Positions 42,948 to 48,746 of a stretch of 48,746 nt of DNA are shown piece after piece. The stretch is from Lachnospiraceae bacterium (lineage in GTDB: Bacteria; Bacillota; Clostridia; Lachnospirales; Lachnospiraceae). Position numbers and translations under genes: made by a program. The stretch is taken from the NCBI GenBank assembly GCA_011959105.1, contig BLLU01000203.1, forward strand, positions 1 to 48,746, given 5' to 3'. Every line of letters begins with the position of its first letter. Position 1 is the stretch's first letter. The notes beneath the pieces were generated by a model that had not been told where the DNA came from, made no database searches, and was given only the letters and a program-made list of their open reading frames with translations.

Positions 42948-44791
42948 GACCCTATCAAGAGCAGTATATTGAAAATGCGGAAAAGATTATGTCGTTGTCC
43001 GATACTTCGGGAGAGATTCCCGCGGATGTGGATGTTTTTATAAAAATCCACGATGAAAACGCAGCCGCCATCCGGCGGATAGTCCGGGAGAACACGGAAC
43101 TTCTCAGGCAGGAATTCTTTCCCGTACTGGACAATATCGTCTCCGCGGACGAGGAGACAATCCGGCAGCTGGAGGACTTTGCTGCTCATCTGGCGTCGGG
43201 AAACCTGAGTTTGGATATTTTTCTGCACTATAAAATCCACAATGCACTGATTTCCTACGCCAGGCACTGGAAAAAGAGAGATATGCTGATTCGGGAACTT
43301 TACCACACGGCGCTGGCTCTTTTCTATATTCAGGAGAATATGGATATCATAGAGGACCGTAGCTATAGCTGGAAGATGGGCATGCTGTTCGGAGAGGCGG
43401 CTTCCTTTATCAAGGTTTATGACCAGATCCAGGATGTGGAGACCAGGGGATATATACATCGCAGCATGGGAAATCTGGCACTGTCCTACAATATTTTCAC
43501 CGATGGGGAAAAGAAGCTGTGGGCGATGAGACGTTCCATAGAGATTCTGCAGGATCCCGTGTACCGGGAAAAGACCCCCTCCCTGCCCTGGGATACCTAT
43601 CTGTACAAAAGCCATCAGGAGCGTTCCACTGCCATGGGACTGCTGCGCCGGGGGGACACGGATCAGCGTCTGATCCGGGAAGTCATGGAATCCGCAGAGT
43701 ATGTGTGGGAACGGCAGCGGGAGAACAGCCGGAAAAAGGATACCACGCCGGCTCTGCGCTGGCGGGTCATCTACCAGGAAAGCCAGTATTACTGTGGATT
43801 GCAGCCTCTTTCTTATCTGCTCACCCAGCTGGAAAAGATGTATATGGATTGCGGAAGAGAGGATTTTTCCCAGGAGGGTATGTACGGCAATCTTTTCATA
43901 CCTGCCGTATACGGCAATTATCTGCAGCATTATCCTGAGTACAAGAAGGGGAAAAGGGATATCATGTGCCACATGAACCGCAATGTGGTGGATTATGTGC
44001 ACAGGGTTCCCAACAACCAACTCAATGATAAACTGATGTGGTATCTTCTGACATTTTTACGGGGCTTTGTGGAGTATCCCGGAGAGATGCTGCAGAAACA
44101 TATTGTGACCAGGCTGATTGCCTGCCGGAATCTGGACGCCTATGTGTTCAGCAGGCTCACGGCTCAGATGACCCGGATGCTCATGGGAAAAGTGATAGAA
44201 GATTGCCCGAGGCTGCTGGAAGGCGTCCTGTCCTGTGCCACGATACAGGACGTGGAAAAACGCAGGGAGGAGCTGCTGCAGTTTGCTTTTGACGGAGGAA
44301 TGCTGCACGATGTGGGGGCTCTGGGGCTGTGCAGGATGCTGTTGATGTCTGCCCGCAGTTGGATGGAAGAGGAGTCTGCCATGTTTAAATATCATGTGGA
44401 GGCAGGCGTCAGGATACTGGAGCGGTGTGAGTCTACCAGGCCTTTCTCTCCCATCGCCAGGGGACATCATGTGTACTACGACGGCAGCGGCGGCTACCCT
44501 GCGGAGTATGACCGGGCGGCAAATCCGGTGCAGATTGTAACGGATATGGTCTCCATTGCGGCATATGCCAGCAGGATGACGGAACAGGCCACCCACCACA
44601 CCATGCCCATCTACACCCCCGGGGAAGTGATGGAGCAGATCCGCCAGGGGGCGGGGCATCTGTTTCACCCGGAACTGGCGCGGATCTGGCTCTCCATGGA
44701 AGCGGAACTGACCGCCTATCTGCAATGCGGCCGCCGGGAAGCATACCTGGAGGCGATCCGCCTGATCCGGGGACGGGAGGAAGAGAGGTAA
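42944..44791 (+). CDS. Degenerate HD-GYP-like protein with large helical N-terminal domain
   Basis: A 615-residue cytoplasmic protein. Residues 1-440 are helical and match no domain I know. Residues about 447-560 resemble an HD-GYP phosphodiesterase: GGMLHDVGALGL keeps the HD pair (455-456) but has Ala where the family has Lys, HVEAG replaces HPEIG, and GHHVYYDGSGGYP departs from HHExxDGxGYP by a Val for Glu and one extra Gly. True HD-GYP enzymes hydrolyse cyclic-di-GMP; with these changes activity is doubtful and it may act as a binding or signalling protein. The four-base ATGA overlap with the kinase gene implies a dedicated pair, though no receiver domain is attached. Confidence 0.75.
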   Translation: MRPYQEQYIENAEKIMSLSDTSGEIPADVDVFIKIHDENAAAIRRIVRENTELLRQEFFPVLDNIVSADEETIRQLEDFAAHLASGNLSLDIFLHYKIHNALISYARHWKKRDMLIRELYHTALALFYIQENMDIIEDRSYSWKMGMLFGEAASFIKVYDQIQDVETRGYIHRSMGNLALSYNIFTDGEKKLWAMRRSIEILQDPVYREKTPSLPWDTYLYKSHQERSTAMGLLRRGDTDQRLIREVMESAEYVWERQRENSRKKDTTPALRWRVIYQESQYYCGLQPLSYLLTQLEKMYMDCGREDFSQEGMYGNLFIPAVYGNYLQHYPEYKKGKRDIMCHMNRNVVDYVHRVPNNQLNDKLMWYLLTFLRGFVEYPGEMLQKHIVTRLIACRNLDAYVFSRLTAQMTRMLMGKVIEDCPRLLEGVLSCATIQDVEKRREELLQFAFDGGMLHDVGALGLCRMLLMSARSWMEEESAMFKYHVEAGVRILERCESTRPFSPIARGHHVYYDGSGGYPAEYDRAANPVQIVTDMVSIAAYASRMTEQATHHTMPIYTPGEVMEQIRQGAGHLFHPELARIWLSMEAELTAYLQCGRREAYLEAIRLIRGREEER

Positions 44792-44795
44792 TCTC

Positions 44796-46406
44796 TTATC
44801 GGCCGAACAGCGTTCCGATGATGCCCCGGCCCAGAGCGGCGCCCACATTGCCTCCCAGCTTCTTGCCGAAGGAGCCTCCCACAGTCTTGCCGATGGTGTT
44901 GCCCAGTTCCCGTCCCACAGTGCCTGCCGCACTGTTGGCTACGCTCTTGGCGGCGGATTTTACGGCCCTCTGGCCAGCGGCCTGCCTGCGTTCTTCCGCC
45001 CGCTGGGCAGCGGCGATTTCCTTTTGCCGTGCCTTTTCTGCGGCAGCCTCTTCTTTCAGCCGCTGCTTTTCTTCTGCTGCAGCCAGCCGGGCTTCCTCGG
45101 CGGCTTCCGCATTGGCCAGATTCAGGCGCTCCAGGAACTCGTAGGCGGAATCCCGGTCAAAATAGTCATTGTACTTAGAATACAGGATATTTTTTCGAAT
45201 CTGATGATCCCGGATGTCATCGTCCAAAGCTCCCATCTGGCTCTGAGGCGGCAAAATATCACATTTCTTCACCACCGTGGGCACACCGGCCTGGTCCAGC
45301 ACGGACACAAGGGCTTCTCCTATCCCCAGGTTGATCAGGGTGTCATAGGTGTCGAAATCCGGATTGACCCGGAAAGACTGGGCAGCGGCCTTGGCTCCCC
45401 TCTGCTCGGAGGGCGTGTAGGCATGCAGCGCGTGCTGTACTTTGTTGCCAAGCTGTGCCAGCACGCCGTCGGGAATGTCCCTGGGACTCTGGGTGATGAA
45501 ATAGATACCCACCCCCTTGGAGCGGATCAGCTTCACCACCTGCTCAATTTTGGTCAGCAGGGATTTGGGGGCGCTGTCAAACAGCAGATGCGCCTCGTCA
45601 AAGAAAAACACCATCTTGGGGGCGTCCAGATCTCCGGCCTCAGGCAGGATCTCAAACAGTTCTGACAGCATCCACAGCAGGAAGGTGGCGTACATGGTGG
45701 GCTTGTTGACCAGGGTCTGGCAGTCCAGAATCTGGATTACTCCCTTACCCTCCCGGTTGCGGCAGAACCAGTCGGCGATATTCAGGGCAGGTTCACTGAA
45801 GAACAATTCCCCTCCCTCGCTCTCCAGCGCGATGATGGATCTGGTGATGGCCCCCAGACTGGGCTTGGTGATATTACCGTATTTCAGGGTCAATTCTTTG
45901 GCATTTTCTCCCACATACTGGATCATGGCCTTCAGATCCTTGGTGTCGATCAGAAGCAGCCCTTCGTCATCGGCAATCTTAAATATAATCGTCAATATAT
46001 CGCTTTGCGTGTCGTTTAATTCCAGAATCCGGGACAACAGCAAAGGCCCCATTTCGGAGATGGTGGTGCGCAGCGGCAGTCCTTTCTCTCCATATACATC
46101 CCAATAGGTGGTGGGAAAAGAATCAAAGGCGAATCCCTCCCCCTCCAATCCCATGGCGTCGATACGTTCCTGCAAACTCCGGGAGATTACCCCCGGCTTG
46201 CACATGCCGGCCAGGTCTCCTTTCACATCCGCCAGAAATACGGGCACGCCGCAGTCGCTGAAAGATTCCGCCAGCACTTTCAGCGTGATGGTTTTACCGG
46301 TGCCGGTGGCGCCCGCAATCATGCCGTGACGGTTGGCCATGCAGGGATATATGTATACCTTTTCATCTCCCGCCATTCCCAGCCAGATCTTATTGTCCTG
46401 ATACAT
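44796..46406 (-). CDS. HerA-like ATPase (DUF853 family)
   Basis: A 536-residue P-loop ATPase of the HerA/FtsK clade. Walker A is GATGTGKT near residue 33; ADVKGDLAG follows, and FFFDEAHLLFD is Walker B; YFITQSPRDIPDGVLAQLGNKVQ is the conserved arginine region. A coiled-coil rich in Ala/Glu/Lys (about 420-490) and a Gly-rich end close the protein, typical of DUF853. Relatives often act in DNA processing, but stand-alone clostridial members have no defined role, and no NurA nuclease gene is next to it. ATG 46406 has GGAGG at the right distance; the ATG at 46412 is too close to it. Confidence 0.9.
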   Translation of the reverse strand: MYQDNKIWLGMAGDEKVYIYPCMANRHGMIAGATGTGKTITLKVLAESFSDCGVPVFLADVKGDLAGMCKPGVISRSLQERIDAMGLEGEGFAFDSFPTTYWDVYGEKGLPLRTTISEMGPLLLSRILELNDTQSDILTIIFKIADDEGLLLIDTKDLKAMIQYVGENAKELTLKYGNITKPSLGAITRSIIALESEGGELFFSEPALNIADWFCRNREGKGVIQILDCQTLVNKPTMYATFLLWMLSELFEILPEAGDLDAPKMVFFFDEAHLLFDSAPKSLLTKIEQVVKLIRSKGVGIYFITQSPRDIPDGVLAQLGNKVQHALHAYTPSEQRGAKAAAQSFRVNPDFDTYDTLINLGIGEALVSVLDQAGVPTVVKKCDILPPQSQMGALDDDIRDHQIRKNILYSKYNDYFDRDSAYEFLERLNLANAEAAEEARLAAAEEKQRLKEEAAAEKARQKEIAAAQRAEERRQAAGQRAVKSAAKSVANSAAGTVGRELGNTIGKTVGGSFGKKLGGNVGAALGRGIIGTLFGR

Positions 46407-46452
46407 ATGCATTCCTCCAGAATATGTTTTTTGAGTGATTCAACCTCTCTAT

Positions 46453-46481
46453 ATAATAGCACATATCCTGCAGCCGCGCAA
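46453..46481 (-). promoter_or_regulatory. Promoter of the HerA-like gene
   Basis: On the minus strand, TTGCGC (46481-46476), 17-base spacer, TATTAT (46458-46453) with an extended TGC before it. Predicted start about 46446. Confidence 0.55.
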
Positions 46482-46502
46482 TTTCCCAATGGGAATGGGA
46501 GA

Positions 46503-47198
46503 TTATTTTTCCACCGTATACCGGACCTGCTGCATGCGCCGGTCCAGTTGGGCGCTGAGTTCCGCGCACTGAAACAATTCTCCGGCGGTAGCCTGCTGGA
46601 GGGATTCGGGAAGGTCTTTTTTATAGCGCAGCCGGTGTTCCAGATTGGCCCAGAACTCCATGGCGATGGTGCGCAGCTGAACCTCCACTTTCATATTTCG
46701 CTTTTCATTTTGCAGGAAAATGGGCACTTCCACGATCAGGTGCAGACTGCGGTAGCCGTTTTCCTTGGGGGCCTTGATATAGTCCTTGCACTCGATCAGA
46801 GTGATGTCGTCCTGGCTGGTCAGACAATCTGCCAGCATATAGATATCGTCAATGAAGGAGCAGATCACCCGGATGCCTGCTATGTCGTTCAGATTTTCTT
46901 CTATGCGGGAAAGGGTTATGGGAGCCAGCCCTTTTCTGGCCATTTTCCTGCGGATGCTGTCCGGGGACTTGATTCTGGTCTTGATGTTTTCGATGGGATT
47001 GCGCTCATGCTGCAGAGAGAACTGATCGTTCAGAACTTTGAACTTGGTCTCCACCTCCATGATGGCGCAGCGGTAACGGCTCATCAGTTCCTGCCAGGCC
47101 GCGAACAGGCTTTCCATGGTGGCAAGGGAATCGGATGTGATCAGATCTTTTATTAACCGGTTAAAATCTGTTTCCATAGTGATTGTATTTTGTTCCAT
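46503..47198 (-). CDS. relQ: Small alarmone synthetase (RelQ/SAS1 type)
   Basis: A 231-residue single-domain (p)ppGpp synthetase. Conserved motifs: NPIENIKTRIKSPDSIRRKM binds ATP, LNDIAGIRVICSFIDDIY carries the catalytic metal site, KENGYRSLHLIVEVP the GTP-stacking tyrosine, and VEVQLRTIAMEFWANLEHR the second acidic site. No hydrolase, TGS or ACT domain, so it is a synthetase only, transferring pyrophosphate from ATP to GDP or GTP under envelope or alkaline stress in other Firmicutes. ATG 47198 follows AGGAGGAA; the in-frame start at 47231 lacks a site. A TATAAT lies at 47254-47249 on the minus strand. Confidence 0.93.
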   Translation of the reverse strand: MEQNTITMETDFNRLIKDLITSDSLATMESLFAAWQELMSRYRCAIMEVETKFKVLNDQFSLQHERNPIENIKTRIKSPDSIRRKMARKGLAPITLSRIEENLNDIAGIRVICSFIDDIYMLADCLTSQDDITLIECKDYIKAPKENGYRSLHLIVEVPIFLQNEKRNMKVEVQLRTIAMEFWANLEHRLRYKKDLPESLQQATAGELFQCAELSAQLDRRMQQVRYTVEK

Positions 47199-47368
47199 AG
47201 GGAAATTCCTCCTGTGATTTGAGTTCTGCAATGCCCCCTTCTTTTCCTATTATACCGCGTAGACCGGGAGAAAAAAATTAAAATTCTATAGTATTCCTGT
47301 AAACTTTGTATATTCGCAGCGATCTGGCTGCTCCGTCTCCTGATTGCAAAGGAATTCTGTAGTTTTTA

Positions 47369-47397
47369 TTGTCAGGTCTATTCTGGTCTTCTATAAT
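47369..47397 (+). promoter_or_regulatory. Promoter of the 47461 gene
   Basis: TTGTCA (47369-47374), 17-base spacer, TATAAT (47392-47397). Predicted start about 47404, 57 bases before the ATG. Confidence 0.7.
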
Positions 47398-47460
47398 AGA
47401 AAAAAGTGGGGACGAAAGATAATTCCTCAAACAAGACAAATTGAAAAGGAGTTTTGCTGC

Positions 47461-48405
47461 ATGGAACATTCTGTCAGGAAAAAAAAGAAACATTGGGGAT
47501 TGAGAATACTGGGCATTTTGCTGCTGTTGGCCATTCTGTTTTTGCTGATCCAGGCGATTCGGCTTGTGCCTGCGGCCCGCCGCCTGCAGACGGCGTTCAG
47601 CGCGCAAAACTGTGGGATAACCGCTCGGGTGACCCTGGACCGGCAGGAGTTGACGGCCGATCAGCAGAGATTTTTGCGCAGCCTCAGTCTCCTTGCCGGA
47701 TTGGATGAGAGGGAGTGGGACCGGCTGAAATTGCAGGGCGGATATGAGGCGGGCGCGGTGCGGCTGGCTGTATATGGCGGGGAGGATGCCCTGCTTACCC
47801 GGCTGTACCTGACACAGGACTGCCAGGCCGTGGACATCCGCGCCATTTATGACAGGGCTTATGCCAATCTCACGGAAAAGGTGGGCGTGTTGTCCCATGT
47901 GCTGCCCCAGTGGAATCTGGGGGAATATGTGGCGCTCCAGCAGCTGGAGCGGGCTTTCGGGCTGCAGGTGGGAACATTTCCCGACCTGCAGAGCGGGGTG
48001 GAGCGGCTGCAATCCAAATTATCCCTGCCCATGCTGTGCGGGTTTATATTGGCGGCAGACCAGTGGGATCGGGATGCCCGGAAACTGGTTTATCACATCA
48101 CCGCTTCAGACCCGCGGCTGGAAATGGCCCGGAAAATCGCGAAGAAAACAGCCCCTGTGGGACAGACGGACTCCTGGCAGTGGCCGGAGGGATTGGAACT
48201 GGACGTGGTGATCTTTCTTGACGAACCCCAGGCCCGGATGTTTGTGACAGGTAAAATGCCCCAGGTAAAACAGCTGGCGGATTGGTCGGTGGAACTGGCG
48301 TGGGATGCGTATGACGCCGGGAACGATGAGATTTCCATGGTGGACCAGCAGGTGATAAACAGTCTGGCAGATCTTCTGAAGCTGATAGAAGCTCTGCAGG
48401 GGTAG
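47461..48405 (+). CDS. Membrane-anchored hypothetical protein
   Basis: Not recognised. The 314-residue product starts with a very basic stretch (MEHSVRKKKKHWG), then one hydrophobic helix (about residues 16-36, ILGILLLLAILFLLIQAI), and about 275 residues predicted outside the cell. The outer part is mixed alpha/beta without cysteine clusters, containing GVLSHVLPQWNLGEYVAL and ELDVVIFLDEPQARMFVTGKMP; it could be a lipid- or wall-associated domain but no family is evident. AAAAGGAG precedes ATG 47461; the frame extends upstream to 47344 across the promoter, so that start is rejected. It is a single gene with its own promoter, before a BlaI-type repressor gene. Confidence 0.75.
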   Translation: MEHSVRKKKKHWGLRILGILLLLAILFLLIQAIRLVPAARRLQTAFSAQNCGITARVTLDRQELTADQQRFLRSLSLLAGLDEREWDRLKLQGGYEAGAVRLAVYGGEDALLTRLYLTQDCQAVDIRAIYDRAYANLTEKVGVLSHVLPQWNLGEYVALQQLERAFGLQVGTFPDLQSGVERLQSKLSLPMLCGFILAADQWDRDARKLVYHITASDPRLEMARKIAKKTAPVGQTDSWQWPEGLELDVVIFLDEPQARMFVTGKMPQVKQLADWSVELAWDAYDAGNDEISMVDQQVINSLADLLKLIEALQG

Positions 48406-48456
48406 CACATAATCTTACAGGGCTGTCGCACAATAAAAAAACGCAGCACAAAACAG

Positions 48457-48485
48457 TTGACAAAGTAAACCACAAGGAGTATACT
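48457..48485 (+). promoter_or_regulatory. Promoter of the BlaI-family gene
   Basis: TTGACA (48457-48462), 17-base spacer, TATACT (48480-48485). Near-consensus and overlapped by the operator repeats. Confidence 0.8.
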
Positions 48486-48503
48486 TGGTTTACATAGTAA
48501 ACC
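48465..48503. promoter_or_regulatory. Operator: three GTAAACC half-sites
   Basis: GTAAACC at 48465-48471, its inverse GGTTTAC at 48487-48493, and GTAAACC again at 48497-48503. The last two form a perfect palindrome GGTTTAC-ATA-GTAAACC right after the -10, and the first lies in the spacer. BlaI/MecI-type repressors bind such dyads as dimers, so self-repression is likely. Confidence 0.7.
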
Positions 48504-48544
48504 CGATACAATAATACGAATCGTACAGGGGAGGCACTGGCAGT

Positions 48545-48746
48545 ATGAAGAGAACAGAGGCGCCTAAAGTGAGAACAGAGGTATCAGAAGAGAGAGCAAA
48601 AGGATCAAAAGGGAAAACCGAGTCAGCGGCCAGACAGCCGGGGGTGAGCCTGACTCCGGCGGAGTGGCATCTGATGGAATGCCTGTGGGAGCAGGCCCCC
48701 CGCACGGGCCGGGAGGTAGTGGATTATCTGAAAGCGGATATGGTCT
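48545..48746 (+). CDS. BlaI/MecI/CopY-family repressor (cut by window end)
   Basis: The first 67 codons of a winged-helix repressor. After a charged extension of about 33 residues (MKRTEAPKVRTEVSEERAKG and on), which is unusual because most BlaI proteins begin straight at the helix-turn-helix, comes the family pattern LTPAEWHLMECLWEQAPRTGREVVDYL. The family controls beta-lactamase, copper or other stress genes, typically with a BlaR-type sensor protease that cuts the repressor; whether a blaR-like gene follows is outside the window. GGGGAGG lies ten bases before ATG 48545. An in-frame start nearer the domain is GTG at 48644. Confidence 0.82.
   Translation, partial: MKRTEAPKVRTEVSEERAKGSKGKTESAARQPGVSLTPAEWHLMECLWEQAPRTGREVVDYLKADMV

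Overview
The window reads as a chromosomal segment of an anaerobic gut-type Clostridia, most likely a Lachnospiraceae relative. The reasons are the moderately high GC coding sequence, AGGAGG-type ribosome sites, sigma-A promoters, and the gene families: YesM/YesN two-component pairs, VanW, a GldG-type ABC transporter, ferredoxin-dependent oxidoreductases and a 2-hydroxyacyl-CoA dehydratase-type module. No rRNA, tRNA, CRISPR array or intact insertion sequence was seen.

Left part (1-11.5 kb): mostly housekeeping and envelope genes on the plus strand. They are a CapA-like lipoprotein, an aldo/keto reductase with a ferredoxin-like tail, galactokinase, a metallophosphoesterase, a minus-strand membrane-anchored protein, a 34-residue hydrophobic peptide behind a consensus-like promoter, and a VanW/G5 protein. 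A run of AIR-synthase-like protein, Lrp regulator, aminotransferase, a TrmL/gamma-carbonic-anhydrase fusion and a HAM1-like NTP pyrophosphatase follows.

Sugar region (11.5-23.8 kb): a YesM-type kinase, a lipoprotein binding protein and a YesN-type regulator form a likely three-part extracellular sugar sensor. A divergent GntR/LacI-type repressor faces a transporter operon of the YtfQ-YtfR-YtfT-YjfF type (galactofuranose-like), which ends with a chemoreceptor and an intrinsic terminator. An internal terminator-like hairpin separates the binding-protein gene from the rest.

Middle (24-29.6 kb): a GldA/GldG-type ABC exporter operon with a DUF4340 protein, then a lone PilB/GspE ATPase.

Metallo-enzyme region (29.6-41 kb): on the minus strand lie a CooC-type ATPase, two 2-hydroxyacyl-CoA dehydratase-like proteins, a BadF/HgdC-type activase, a one-helix miniprotein and a short protein resembling part of acetyl-CoA synthase. 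An Rpn nuclease, a small kinase and a DUF2200 gene sit inside this set. Divergently, a consensus promoter and a T-box-like leader precede a four-subunit 2-oxoacid:ferredoxin oxidoreductase. The oxidoreductase could supply the reduced ferredoxin that activases of this kind use; this minus-strand set is the best candidate for an undescribed system.

Right part (41-48.7 kb): a soluble hybrid histidine kinase overlapping a degenerate HD-GYP protein, a HerA-like ATPase, a small alarmone synthetase, an unknown membrane-anchored protein, and the start of a BlaI/MecI-family repressor behind a palindromic operator.
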